DNA of 64,000 bases from JAJPXI01 sp051867655. GTDB taxonomy: Bacteria; Bacillota; Clostridia; Oscillospirales; Oscillospiraceae. The notes below the pieces were generated by a model. The model searched no databases. It was given only the letters and a program-made list of their open reading frames with translations, and was not told the DNA's origin. Location: the NCBI GenBank assembly GCA_051867655.1, contig JBJDYV010000089.1, forward strand, positions 1-64,000, read 5' to 3'. This document shows, one piece after another, positions 32,783-40,967 of the stretch (the stretch's first letter is position 1; each line of letters begins with the position of its first letter). A program made the translations under genes and the position numbers.

Positions 32783-34539
32783 TGGATATTCGGACTTATT
32801 TGAAGGACAAACCGCTATTGTTCGACGGCGCCATGGGCACCTATTTCGCGGCGCTGCCCGGGCGCGCCGACGAGCGCTGCGAGCTTGCAAACATGACGCA
32901 CCCGGAGGAGATCACGGCCATTCACCGCGCCTATCTGGACGCGGGCTGCCGCGCCATCAAGACGAACACTTTTGCCGCGGGCACGGACCTGGCGCAGGGC
33001 CAGGAGGAGCAGGCCCGCCGGATCATCGAGGCCGGCTGCCGCCTGGCCCTGGACGCGGCGCAGTCCTACGACGCCTATGTATTCGCGGACATGGGACCTG
33101 CCCCGGAAGGAAAAGGACTGGGACAGGCGGAGAACTACTGCCGCCAGGCCGACCTGTTTCTGGACCAGGGCCTGACTCACTTTCTGGTGGAGACCCTGCC
33201 CACGGACGAGGGCATCCCGGAGCTTGCCCGGCACCTGAAGGCGCGCTGCCCGGAGGCCTTTTTGATCGTCTCCTTCGCGGTGGGCTTCGACGGGACGACC
33301 CGCGACGGCCTGGCCGGGCAGATGCTCCTTCAGCGCACCGCCGCGCTGAACGAGGTGGATGCGGTGGGCTTCAACTGCGTGTCCGGTCCCCATCACCTGC
33401 TGGAGTACATCCGCAAGCTGGACCTGAGCGGCGTCACGCTCTCGGTCATGCCCAACGCCGGTTACCCCACCGTGCTGGGGCGGCGGACGGTGTTCCAGGG
33501 AAAGCCGGACTACTTTGCCCAAAAGCTCGCTCAAATCGTCCAGGCCGGCGCGTCCATCATCGGCGGCTGCTGCGGCACCACTCCGGCGCACATCGCCAAA
33601 ACGGCCGCCGCTTTGACTGGCGTGCCCCGCATCATTCTCCCCCCCCGGACCCGAAAGGAACCGGAGCCCAAACCCGCCCCCCGGGTCAACTCTCTGGCGG
33701 AAAAGCTGGACAGCGGCAAGCGCGTGGTGGCGGTGGAGCTGGACCCGCCCGTGGATGACGACGTCTCCTTCTTTCTGGACGGCGTCAAGGCTCTGCGGGA
33801 CGCGGGCGCGGACGCCGTTACCATCGCCGACTGCCCCATCGGCCGCCCCCGGGCGGACAGCAGCCTGCTGGCCTGTAAGGTCAAGCGGGAGCTGGGGGTG
33901 GAACCGCTGCCCCACATGACCTGCCGGGATCGCAACCTGAACGCCACCAAGGCCCTGCTGCTGGGCCTGTCCATTGAGGGCGTCCACAACGTGCTGCTGG
34001 TCACCGGCGACCCCATTCCCTCCGAAAACCGGGATGAGGTCAAGAGCGTATTCAATTTCAACTCCCGGAAGCTGGCCCGCTATGTCAACAGTCTGAATGA
34101 GACGGTTCTCGGGACGCCGTTCCGCATGTTCGGCGCACTGGACCTGAACGCCCGGAATTTTGAGGTTGAGCTGAAGTTGGCCCAGGAGAAAGAGGAAAAC
34201 GGCGTGTCCGGGTTCCTGACCCAGCCGGTTTTGTCTCAGGAGGCGCTGGACAACCTGAAGCTGGCCCGCCGGACCCTGAAGGGCAAGATCCTGGGCGGCG
34301 TTTTCCCCGTGGTCAGCCACAAGAATGCCGTCTTCCTGAACAACGAGATCTCCGGTATGCGGGTTTGTGACGAGATCATCGCCCTGTACGAGGGAAAAGA
34401 CCGGGAAGAGGGCGAGGAGCTGGCCGTGACGATCTCCGCCCGAATTGCGCAGGAGATCGCTCCCTACTCGGACGGCCTGTATCTCATGACGCCCTTTAAG
34501 CGCGTGCCGCTGATGGTACATATCCTGGAGCGGCTCTGA
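32782..34539 (+). CDS. Fusion of homocysteine methyltransferase and methylene-tetrahydrofolate reductase
   Basis: The 585-residue protein joins a homocysteine S-methyltransferase barrel (1-290, LLFDGAMGTY, GGCCGTTP) to an MTHFR domain (about 305-585, ELDPP, HMTCRDRN, LLVTGDP, FLTQPV). The second half makes methyl-tetrahydrofolate, the methyl donor of the neighbouring MetH. The first half may use S-methylmethionine or another donor, or help in methyl transfer. It ends the operon with a strong terminator. Confidence 0.92.
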   Translation: MDIRTYLKDKPLLFDGAMGTYFAALPGRADERCELANMTHPEEITAIHRAYLDAGCRAIKTNTFAAGTDLAQGQEEQARRIIEAGCRLALDAAQSYDAYVFADMGPAPEGKGLGQAENYCRQADLFLDQGLTHFLVETLPTDEGIPELARHLKARCPEAFLIVSFAVGFDGTTRDGLAGQMLLQRTAALNEVDAVGFNCVSGPHHLLEYIRKLDLSGVTLSVMPNAGYPTVLGRRTVFQGKPDYFAQKLAQIVQAGASIIGGCCGTTPAHIAKTAAALTGVPRIILPPRTRKEPEPKPAPRVNSLAEKLDSGKRVVAVELDPPVDDDVSFFLDGVKALRDAGADAVTIADCPIGRPRADSSLLACKVKRELGVEPLPHMTCRDRNLNATKALLLGLSIEGVHNVLLVTGDPIPSENRDEVKSVFNFNSRKLARYVNSLNETVLGTPFRMFGALDLNARNFEVELKLAQEKEENGVSGFLTQPVLSQEALDNLKLARRTLKGKILGGVFPVVSHKNAVFLNNEISGMRVCDEIIALYEGKDREEGEELAVTISARIAQEIAPYSDGLYLMTPFKRVPLMVHILERL

Positions 34540-34557
34540 AATCGCTCCAGACAGATA

Positions 34558-34607
34558 AAAAGCCGGAAGACCCGCTCCCATGATTGGGAGCGGGTCTTCC
34601 GGCTTTT
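34558..34607. terminator. Bidirectional intrinsic terminator
   Basis: A perfect 23-bp stem (34558-34580 with 34585-34607), loop TGAT, with A and T runs at the ends, between the methionine operon and convergent pdxT. Confidence 0.95.
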
Positions 34608-34614
34608 CGCGCCT

Positions 34615-35178
34615 TTAAGCGCGGATCATATTCAGGAAATACTGATGGACGGACAGGTCCTCGGAAAGCTCCGGGTGGAACGCCGTCACCAACTGGTTTC
34701 CCTGCCGGGCGGCCACGATGTTGCCCTCCACCACCGCAAGCTTCTCCGCGTCTCCAGAGACCGACTCGATGTAGGGCGCGCGGATAAAGGTCATGGGAAT
34801 CTTCCCGATGCCCCGGCAGTCTTCTTCCGTGTAGAAGCTGCCCAGCTGGCGGCCATAGGCGTTGCGCTTGACCGCGATGTCCATGGTCCCAAAGCAGGGG
34901 ACGCCGCCCTCCACGGTCTTGGCCAGCAAAATCAGCCCGGCGCAGGTGCCGAACACGGGCAGGCCCGCCTGAATGCGCTCCCGCAGGGGCTCAAACAGGC
35001 CCAAGTCCCGCAGCAGCTTACCCATGACAGTACTCTCGCCGCCGGGGAGGATCAGACCGTCAAAGGGCCGGTCCAGATCCCGCAGCTGGCGGATTTCAAA
35101 ATGTTCTGCTCCCAGGCGGTCCAGCATGGCGGCGTGCTCGACGAATGCGCCCTGGAGCGCCAGAATCGCGACGGTCAT
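34615..35178 (-). CDS. pdxT: Pyridoxal 5'-phosphate synthase glutaminase subunit
   Basis: The 187-residue class I glutaminase has LALQGAF at the start, LPGGEST, nucleophile Cys79 in FGTCAGL and the C-terminal His-Glu pair in FHPEL. It hands ammonia to PdxS. ATG 35178 follows the pdxS stop by one base; a 4-codon upstream extension would overlap pdxS. Confidence 0.96.
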   Translation of the reverse strand: MTVAILALQGAFVEHAAMLDRLGAEHFEIRQLRDLDRPFDGLILPGGESTVMGKLLRDLGLFEPLRERIQAGLPVFGTCAGLILLAKTVEGGVPCFGTMDIAVKRNAYGRQLGSFYTEEDCRGIGKIPMTFIRAPYIESVSGDAEKLAVVEGNIVAARQGNQLVTAFHPELSEDLSVHQYFLNMIRA

Positions 35179-35179
35179 C

Positions 35180-36055
35180 TTACTTGCCACGCTCCGCCAT
35201 CAGAAGGGCGATCTCGTTCTCATTGATACCCACCATGGCTTCGCCCAGATCGGTGGACAGCTCCGCGATCAGCTTGGCGTCCGTGTAGTTGGTCACGGCC
35301 TGCACGATGGCGGCGGCGCGCTTGGCGGGGTCGCCGGACTTGAAGATACCGGAGCCCACAAACACGCCCTCGGCGCCCAGCTGCATCATCAGCGCGGCGT
35401 CGGCGGGAGTGGCCACGCCGCCCGCGGCGAAGTTGACCACCGGCAGGCGGCCGTTTTCGTGGACATAGCGCAGCAGGTCCAGGGACACCTGAAGCTGCTT
35501 GGCCGCCTCGAACAGCTCATCCTCCCGCAGGTTCTGGACACGGCGGATCTCCGCGTTCATGGCGCGCATGTGGCGCACCGCCTGCACCACGTCGCCGGTG
35601 CCCGGCTCGCCCTTGGTGCGGATCATGGACGCGCCCTCGGCGATGCGCCGCAAGGCCTCGCCCAGGTCCCGGGCGCCGCATACGAAGGGCACCTTGAACT
35701 TGGTCTTGTCGATATGGTACACATCGTCCGCCGGGGAAAGGACCTCGCTCTCGTCGATGTAGTCGATCTCAATGGCCTCCAGGATCTGGGCCTCCACAAA
35801 ATGGCCGATGCGGCACTTTGCCATGACGGGGATGGACACCGCCTCCTGGATGCCCCGGATCATCTTCGGGTCGCTCATGCGGGACACGCCGCCCGCCGCG
35901 CGGATGTCCGCGGGGATGCGCTCCAACGCCATGACGGCGCAGGCTCCGGCTTCCTCGGCGATCCGCGCCTGCTCCGGCGTGGTAACGTCCATAATCACGC
36001 CGCCCTTCAGCATCTGGGCCAGCTCTTTGTTCAAATCATATCTTGTCTTTTCCAT
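35180..36055 (-). CDS. pdxS: Pyridoxal 5'-phosphate synthase subunit PdxS
   Basis: The 291-residue barrel protein has the PdxS hallmarks GGVIMDVTTPEQA, ALERIPADIR, SVPVMAK-like SIPVMAKCRIGH, DESEVLSPAD and FAAGGVATPADAA. It builds PLP from ribose 5-phosphate, glyceraldehyde 3-phosphate and ammonia. PLP supplies the many PLP enzymes nearby (MetY, CysK, PatB-type, desulfurase). ATG 36055 follows AGGAGGGG; a clear promoter lies upstream. Confidence 0.97.
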   Translation of the reverse strand: MEKTRYDLNKELAQMLKGGVIMDVTTPEQARIAEEAGACAVMALERIPADIRAAGGVSRMSDPKMIRGIQEAVSIPVMAKCRIGHFVEAQILEAIEIDYIDESEVLSPADDVYHIDKTKFKVPFVCGARDLGEALRRIAEGASMIRTKGEPGTGDVVQAVRHMRAMNAEIRRVQNLREDELFEAAKQLQVSLDLLRYVHENGRLPVVNFAAGGVATPADAALMMQLGAEGVFVGSGIFKSGDPAKRAAAIVQAVTNYTDAKLIAELSTDLGEAMVGINENEIALLMAERGK

Positions 36056-36084
36056 TTTTGTTCCCCTCCTGTGTGGATTTTTTT

Positions 36085-36112
36085 ATTATACCATAGGATA
36101 TCAATTAATCAA
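36085..36112 (-). promoter_or_regulatory. Sigma-A promoter of pdxST
   Basis: On the minus strand TTGATT (36112-36107), 16-base spacer, TATAAT (36090-36085). Confidence 0.78.
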
Positions 36113-36130
36113 ACCCTGAATTTTATCACA

Positions 36131-36165
36131 AAGCGAGGCTGCCGCGCTTGGCAGCAGCCTCGCTT
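36131..36165 (-). terminator. Intrinsic terminator after cysK
   Basis: AAGCGAGGCTGC (36131-36142) pairs perfectly with 36154-36165 just after the cysK stop. The T-run on the minus strand is interrupted (TTTGTGATAAAA), so efficiency is uncertain. Confidence 0.65.
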
Positions 36166-36177
36166 CCCATTTCATAT

Positions 36178-37110
36178 TCAGTCTGCAAACAAAGGCGTGG
36201 AGAGATAGCGGTCGCCGGTGTCGGGCAGCAGGGCCACAATGGTCTTGCCCTTGTTCTCCGGCCGCTTGGCCAGCTGGATCGCCGCCCAGGCGGCGGCGCC
36301 GGAGGAGATGCCCACCAGAACGCCCTCGGCCTTGCCGATCTGCTTACCGGCGGCAAAGGCGTCGTCGTTCTCCACGGGAATGATCTCATCGTAAATCCCG
36401 GTGTCCAGCACGTCGGGGACAAAACCGGCGCCGATGCCCTGGATCTTATGGGACCCGGAGACGCCCTTGCTCAATACCGGAGAAGACGCGGGCTCCACCG
36501 CCACGATCTTCACATTGGGGTTCCGGCTCTTCAGGTATTCGCCCACGCCGGTGATGGTTCCGCCGGTACCGACGCCAGCCACGAAAATGTCCACCTTGCC
36601 GTCGGTGTCCTCCCAGATCTCGGGGCCGGTGGTGGCCTTATGGACGGCGGGGTTGGCGGGGTTCACGAACTGGCCGGGGATGAAGCTGTTGGGGATCTCC
36701 TGCGCCAGCTCGTCGGCCTTGGCGATGGCGCCCTTCATGCCCTTGGCGCCCTCGGTCAGCACCAGCTCCGCGCCGTAGGCCTTCATCAGCTGGCGGCGCT
36801 CCACGCTCATGGTCTCCGGCATGACGATAATGATGCGGTAGCCCCGGGCCGCCGCCACGGAGGCCAGGCCGATGCCGGTATTGCCGGAGGTGGGCTCGAT
36901 GATGACGGAGCCGGGCTTCAGCAGGCCCTTGGCCTCCGCGTCGTCGATCATGGCCTTGGCAATGCGGTCCTTCACGGAGCCCGCGGGGTTAAAGTATTCC
37001 AGCTTGCCCAGAATGCGGGCCTCCAGCTGCTCTTCCTTCTCAATGTGAACCAGTTCCAGCAGCGGGGTCTTCCCGATCAACTGGTCAGCAGAAGTATAAA
37101 TGTTGCTCAT
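36178..37110 (-). CDS. cysK: Cysteine synthase (O-acetylserine sulfhydrylase)
   Basis: The 310-residue protein is a typical CysK: GKTPLLEL, PLP Lys47 in NPAGSVKDR, the phosphate loop TSGNTG and GVGTGGTITG. It makes cysteine from O-acetylserine and sulfide. ATG 37110 follows AGGAGG. Its promoter diverges from that of the Rrf2 regulator and carries a site like that at metY. Confidence 0.96.
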   Translation of the reverse strand: MSNIYTSADQLIGKTPLLELVHIEKEEQLEARILGKLEYFNPAGSVKDRIAKAMIDDAEAKGLLKPGSVIIEPTSGNTGIGLASVAAARGYRIIIVMPETMSVERRQLMKAYGAELVLTEGAKGMKGAIAKADELAQEIPNSFIPGQFVNPANPAVHKATTGPEIWEDTDGKVDIFVAGVGTGGTITGVGEYLKSRNPNVKIVAVEPASSPVLSKGVSGSHKIQGIGAGFVPDVLDTGIYDEIIPVENDDAFAAGKQIGKAEGVLVGISSGAAAWAAIQLAKRPENKGKTIVALLPDTGDRYLSTPLFAD

Positions 37111-37219
37111 TGTCAGTTCCTCCTAAAAATTCATTGTTATAATCAAACAGATTGATGGGGATGCTTCAGCAGCAACGGCAACATCGGAATTGTGGGATTG
37201 CGGTCTTTCTCATCAGAAA

Positions 37220-37244
37220 ACAACCAACCTTTCACGTAGGTTAA
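37220..37244. promoter_or_regulatory. Sulfur-regulon operator at cysK (degenerate copy)
   Basis: ACAACC (37220-37225), 13 bases, GGTTAA (37239-37244). The core AACC-N13-GGTT and its place five bases downstream of the -10 match the metY site. Confidence 0.6.
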
Positions 37245-37248
37245 TGCG

Positions 37249-37277
37249 ATTATATGTCCGGATTTCTCCTTTGTCAA
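37249..37277 (-). promoter_or_regulatory. Consensus sigma-A promoter of cysK
   Basis: On the minus strand TTGACA (37277-37272), 17-base spacer, TATAAT (37254-37249). Confidence 0.92.
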
Positions 37278-37311
37278 GAGGCAGAATTGAAAAACTGTAA
37301 AAAAGTTTTTG

Positions 37312-37350
37312 TTGATTTCCCTATAAACCATGTTATATAATAGGTTTATA
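37312..37350 (+). promoter_or_regulatory. rrf2 promoter with overlapping operator
   Basis: TTGATT (37312-37317), 18 bases, TATAAT (37336-37341). TATAAACC (37322-37329) and GGTTTATA (37343-37350), 13 bases apart, enclose the -10 box, so the regulator probably represses itself. Confidence 0.75.
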
Positions 37351-37369
37351 TAGAATGGAGGGATAATCC

Positions 37370-37801
37370 ATGCTGATCTCAACAAAAGGACGTTACGCAC
37401 TGCGGGTCATGATCGACCTGGCAGAGCATCAGAGTGAGGACTATGTACCCCTGAAAGAGATTGCCCAGCGGCAGGAGCTCTCCGAAAAGTATCTGGAGAG
37501 CATCATCAAGCTGCTGGTCAAGGCGAATCTGCTGCGGGGCCTGCGGGGCAAAGGCGGCGGATACAAGCTGACCAAAGCGCCCGACTTATACACGGTGGGC
37601 AGCATTTTGCGTCTGACCGAAGAATCCCTGGCGCCGGTCTCCTGTCTGGAACAGGACGCCGAATCCTGCCCCCGCGTGGCGGAATGCCGCACCCTGCCCC
37701 TGTGGAAGGGACTGGATGAAGTCATCAACAACTATCTGGACAGCGTCACTCTGGCCGACCTGGTGCAGTCGGACACCGCCGGAGATAATTACGTGATTTG
37801 A
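37370..37801 (+). CDS. Rrf2-family regulator with three cysteines (IscR/CymR-like)
   Basis: The 143-residue protein has the Rrf2 start MLISTKGRYALRVM, a winged HTH (KEIAQRQELSEKYLESI, GLRGKGGGYKL) and three cysteines at 92, 100 and 106. IscR binds [2Fe-2S] with cysteines 92, 98 and 104, while CymR, the sulfur regulator of Bacillus, lacks them. Position beside cysK and the shared operator suggest a sulfur regulator that may also sense Fe-S status. ATG 37370 follows GGAGGGA. Confidence 0.9.
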   Translation: MLISTKGRYALRVMIDLAEHQSEDYVPLKEIAQRQELSEKYLESIIKLLVKANLLRGLRGKGGGYKLTKAPDLYTVGSILRLTEESLAPVSCLEQDAESCPRVAECRTLPLWKGLDEVINNYLDSVTLADLVQSDTAGDNYVI

Positions 37802-37837
37802 CGACTGTTTCCGGCAGCCGAACCTGTTTTTCGACGC

Positions 37838-37873
37838 AAAAGGGCTCATGGCAGCGAACTGCCATGAGCCCTT
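37838..37873. terminator. Terminator between rrf2 and tsf
   Basis: AAGGGCTCATGGCAG (37840-37854) pairs perfectly with 37859-37873 around CGAA. The minus strand continues with TTTTGCG, so it mainly serves tsf. Confidence 0.82.
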
Positions 37874-37894
37874 GTACTTTGTATGAGGGATTGC

Positions 37895-38812
37895 TTACTT
37901 CGCCAGCTGCTTGGCGATCTCCTCGGCGAAGTTCTCCTGCTTCTTCTCGATGCCCTCGCCCTTCTCGAAGCGGACAGCGTCCTTCAGGGTGATGGTGCCG
38001 CCCAGAGACTTGGCAACGTTGGCCAGGTACTTCTCCACGGTCACATCGCCGTCCTTGACGAAGTCCTGCTGCAGCAGGCAGTTCTCGGAGTAGAACTTGT
38101 TCAGCTTGCCGTCCACGATCTTCTCCTTGACCTGGTCGGGCTTGTTGGCCATCTTGGGATCGTTGGACATCTGGACCAGCATGATCTTCTTCTCCTCGTC
38201 CAGAACATCCTGGGTGACCTGGCTCTTGTCCAGGAAGCGGGGGTTCAGAGCGGCGATCTGCATGGCCAGATCCTTGCCGGCCTCGTTGACCTGCTCGGCG
38301 GTCAGGTTGGTCTCCAGGTTGACCAGCACGCCGATCTTGCCGCCGGCGTGGATATAGGGGACGGAAACGCCCTCGGTGAACAGCGCGAAGCGGCGGACCT
38401 TGATGTTCTCGCCGATGACCAGGACCATCTCCTGCTGCTGCTCGGTGACGGTCCGATCGGTGCCGACAAACTTGCACGCCATCAGGGCGTCCAGGTCGGC
38501 GGGCTTGTTGGCGGCCACGGTGGCGGCCACGCCCTTGACGAAGTCCACGAACTTCTCGTTCTTGGCCACGAAGTCGGTCTCGGCATTGACCTCGACCACA
38601 ACGCCCACACCGTCGATAACGGCAGCGTAAGCCATACCCTCGGCGGCGATGCGGCCGGCCTTCTTCTGGGAAGCGGCCAGACCCTTCTCGCGCAGGATCT
38701 CAACAGCCTTGTCCATATTGCCCTCGGCCTCGGTCAGGGCCTTCTTGCAGTCCATCATGCCCACGCCGGTCATTTCGCGCAGGGCCTGTACATCTTTCGC
38801 AGTGATAGCCAT
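37895..38812 (-). CDS. tsf: Elongation factor Ts
   Basis: The 305-residue protein is full-length EF-Ts: N-terminal LREMTGVGMMDCKKAL, the TDFVAKN motif in the core and a dimerisation region. It exchanges GDP for GTP on EF-Tu. ATG 38812 follows GGAGGTACTG; it lies 92 bases after rpsB in one transcript. Confidence 0.97.
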   Translation of the reverse strand: MAITAKDVQALREMTGVGMMDCKKALTEAEGNMDKAVEILREKGLAASQKKAGRIAAEGMAYAAVIDGVGVVVEVNAETDFVAKNEKFVDFVKGVAATVAANKPADLDALMACKFVGTDRTVTEQQQEMVLVIGENIKVRRFALFTEGVSVPYIHAGGKIGVLVNLETNLTAEQVNEAGKDLAMQIAALNPRFLDKSQVTQDVLDEEKKIMLVQMSNDPKMANKPDQVKEKIVDGKLNKFYSENCLLQQDFVKDGDVTVEKYLANVAKSLGGTITLKDAVRFEKGEGIEKKQENFAEEIAKQLAK

Positions 38813-38847
38813 AATCACAGTACCTCCAATTAATTTAAAATAAAGAC

Positions 38848-38873
38848 GCGCCCGCCCGCGCACGGGCGGGCGC
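38848..38873 (-). terminator. GC-rich hairpin between rpsB and tsf (attenuator)
   Basis: GCGCCCGCCCG (38848-38858) pairs perfectly with 38863-38873, followed on the minus strand by GTCTTTATTTT. It may lower tsf expression relative to rpsB. Confidence 0.6.
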
Positions 38874-38904
38874 AATCAAATCTCATCAGATCGGTGCTTT
38901 CCGC

Positions 38905-39627
38905 TTACTCGGCAGCGGCGGGAGCCTCAGCAGGCTCGGCGTCCTGGCCCTGCTTGCCTTCCTGGATGGCGTTGGCCATGACGGAGGCGATCAGCTTGAT
39001 GGCGCGGATGGCGTCATCGTTGCCGGGGATGACATAGTCGATCTCGTCGGGGTCGCAGTTGGTGTCGACGATCGCCACGATGGGGATGTTCAGCTTGCGG
39101 GCCTCGTTGATGGCGTTGCGCTCCTTGCGGGGGTCAACCACGAACAGAGCGGAGGGGATCTTCTTCATCTCGGTGACGCCGCCCAGGTACTTCTCCAGCT
39201 TGGCGATCTCACCCATGTGCTTCATGACTTCCTTCTTGGGAAGCATGTCGAAGGTGCCGTCCTCCTGCATCTTCTTCAGCTGGTTCAGACGGTCCACACG
39301 GCCGCGCATGGTCTTGAAGTTGGTCAGCATGCCGCCCAGCCAGCGGGCGTTCACATAGTACATACCGCAGCGGGTAGCCTCTTCCTTGATGGCCTCCTGA
39401 GCCTGCTTCTTGGTGCCGACGAACAGCATGGTGCCGCCGTTCTCAGAGATGGAGCGGACGAAGTTATAAGCCTCTTCCAGCTTCTTCACGGTCTTCTGCA
39501 GGTCGATGATATAGATGCCGTTGCGCTCGGTGTAGATATAGGTGGCCATCTTGGGGTTCCAGCGGCGGGTCTGATGACCAAAGTGGACGCCCGCCTCGAG
39601 AAGCTGCTTCATAGATACGACTGCCAT
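38905..39627 (-). CDS. rpsB: 30S ribosomal protein S2
   Basis: The 240-residue protein has the S2 signatures MKQLLEAGVHFGHQTRRWNP split at residue 20, ARWLGGMLTNF and PIVAIVDTNCDPD. The tail is Ala/Glu-rich. ATG 39627 follows AAGGAGG. First gene of rpsB-tsf. Confidence 0.98.
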   Translation of the reverse strand: MAVVSMKQLLEAGVHFGHQTRRWNPKMATYIYTERNGIYIIDLQKTVKKLEEAYNFVRSISENGGTMLFVGTKKQAQEAIKEEATRCGMYYVNARWLGGMLTNFKTMRGRVDRLNQLKKMQEDGTFDMLPKKEVMKHMGEIAKLEKYLGGVTEMKKIPSALFVVDPRKERNAINEARKLNIPIVAIVDTNCDPDEIDYVIPGNDDAIRAIKLIASVMANAIQEGKQGQDAEPAEAPAAAE

Positions 39628-39739
39628 AGTTTAAATTTCCTCCTTTTGTACTTATTACCTCTGGGCGCTTCATCCAGGCCACTCCATCCCCAAAGGGACA
39701 GCCGGAGTCCTGTCCGCCTCCCATGCGTAATGCCATGGT
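39628..39739 (-). ncRNA. Structured 5' leader of rpsB
   Basis: The roughly 105-base leader can fold GGACAG...CTGTCC and further short stems before the ribosome site. Ribosomal-protein leaders often mediate autoregulation, so this is a candidate; I do not recognise a named family. Confidence 0.3.
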
Positions 39740-39768
39740 ATTTTACCACACCGGATATACTTTTGCAA
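39740..39768 (-). promoter_or_regulatory. Sigma-A promoter of rpsB-tsf
   Basis: On the minus strand TTGCAA (39768-39763), 17-base spacer, TAAAAT (39745-39740). Confidence 0.78.
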
Positions 39769-39788
39769 GTGATTTTTTCATCTTTTAC

Positions 39789-40058
39789 TCACTTTTTCCT
39801 TGCTTTTTCCCAAATTACCTCCTCCGGTCCCTCCACCAGAATAATATCTTCCCCGATGCGCCGCACGGATTCCCAGGGAAATACCCGTTCCCGTTCCCTG
39901 CCCAGCAGGCCAAACAGCCGCAGGCGGCCGGGCACGACCAGAGCGTTTACCTTCCCGCTCTCCAGGTCGATCTCCAGATCTCCCACATACCCGTAGCGGC
40001 TCCCGTTGCGGATGTCGATGATCTCCTTGTCGCGCAGCTTGGTGATCCGGCTGTCCAT
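39789..40058 (-). CDS. YlmC/YmxH-type PRC-barrel protein
   Basis: The 89-residue protein is one PRC barrel: RITKLRDKEIIDI, GYVGDLEIDLESGKV, LVVPG and FPWESVRRIGEDIILV, the pattern of the YlmC/YmxH family linked to sporulation in Clostridia and Bacilli. The exact role is not known. It ends 20 bases before the rpsB promoter. Confidence 0.85.
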   Translation of the reverse strand: MDSRITKLRDKEIIDIRNGSRYGYVGDLEIDLESGKVNALVVPGRLRLFGLLGRERERVFPWESVRRIGEDIILVEGPEEVIWEKARKK

Positions 40059-40133
40059 TTTTACGTCCCCCTATTCCCAAATGACTGGTTTTCCGTTATA
40101 ATGTTACATACTATGAAAGGGGGAGGTCGTCCT

Positions 40134-40967
40134 ATGAAGCTCAGGCGCTGGCAAAAGCGGCTTCTTTGCGTGCTGGCCGCGCTGGCGGTTCTTCTTCTGC
40201 TGGTTTACCTGGTCCAGCGGTTCTGGGCGCACCGGGACGGCTGTTTTCGCCCCGACTATGAGCGCGTTACGCTGACCGAGGAGAGCGATTACGAGACCAT
40301 TTTCCTCCAAACCGGCCTGGGCCGCTCCGCCGTGGACAAGCTGCTTTCTGCCGGGGATTTTCAGACGATTCTGGACGCGCAGGAGGCGTTTTTCAACCCG
40401 CCCGATACCTCCTGCAATGCCATGCTCGGCTGGTTCACCCGGGAGGACCGGCTGGAAACATCCGGCACGCCTTTGGTGGATCTGCAGCCGGGCGACGTGG
40501 TGATTACCCTGTCCACCCACTCCGTGGGCTGGCGGCACGGCCACGCGGGTCTGGTCATTGACGGCAGCACGACCCTGGAATGTGTGGTGCTGGGTACCGA
40601 CTCCACCCTGGTGGACACCGCCCACTGGCGCAATTATTCCAACTATGCCGTTCTGCGGCTGAAGGACATCACCCCCGAACTGCAGCAGGAGATCGTGGAA
40701 TACAGCCTGTCCACCCTGGTGGGCATCCCCTATCATCTGACCTCCGGCTTCATCGGCCCCAAGGCCCCTGACCCGGAGGACTGGCAATTCGGCCTGCAAT
40801 GTTCCTACCTGGTGTGGTACGCCTGGAACCACTTCGGCTATGACCTGGACTCCGACGGCGGCCGCCTGGTCTCCTCCTACGACCTGCTGCACTCGGAGGC
40901 ACTGGAGGTCGTGCAGGTCTGCGGGATGGACCCCCGGCAATTTCTCTCTGAGGAGGCGTCATCATGA
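40134..40967 (+). CDS. Membrane-anchored NlpC/P60-like (permuted, YiiX type) hydrolase
   Basis: ATG 40134 after AAGGGGGAGG opens a 277-residue protein with an N-terminal membrane anchor (residues 9-28). The outside domain has GWRHGHAGLVID before LQCSYLVWYAW; histidine before cysteine indicates the circularly permuted papain-like NlpC/P60 branch. It may cleave cell-wall peptides or lipid esters. Its stop overlaps the HD gene (ATGA). Confidence 0.72.
   Translation: MKLRRWQKRLLCVLAALAVLLLLVYLVQRFWAHRDGCFRPDYERVTLTEESDYETIFLQTGLGRSAVDKLLSAGDFQTILDAQEAFFNPPDTSCNAMLGWFTREDRLETSGTPLVDLQPGDVVITLSTHSVGWRHGHAGLVIDGSTTLECVVLGTDSTLVDTAHWRNYSNYAVLRLKDITPELQQEIVEYSLSTLVGIPYHLTSGFIGPKAPDPEDWQFGLQCSYLVWYAWNHFGYDLDSDGGRLVSSYDLLHSEALEVVQVCGMDPRQFLSEEASS

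Noticed and set aside
37143..37235. Short open frame (about 30 codons from GTG 37235) in the cysK leader
   Set aside because: It would start about seven bases after the predicted transcription start with no ribosome site; no Cys codons. Not supported as a leader peptide.
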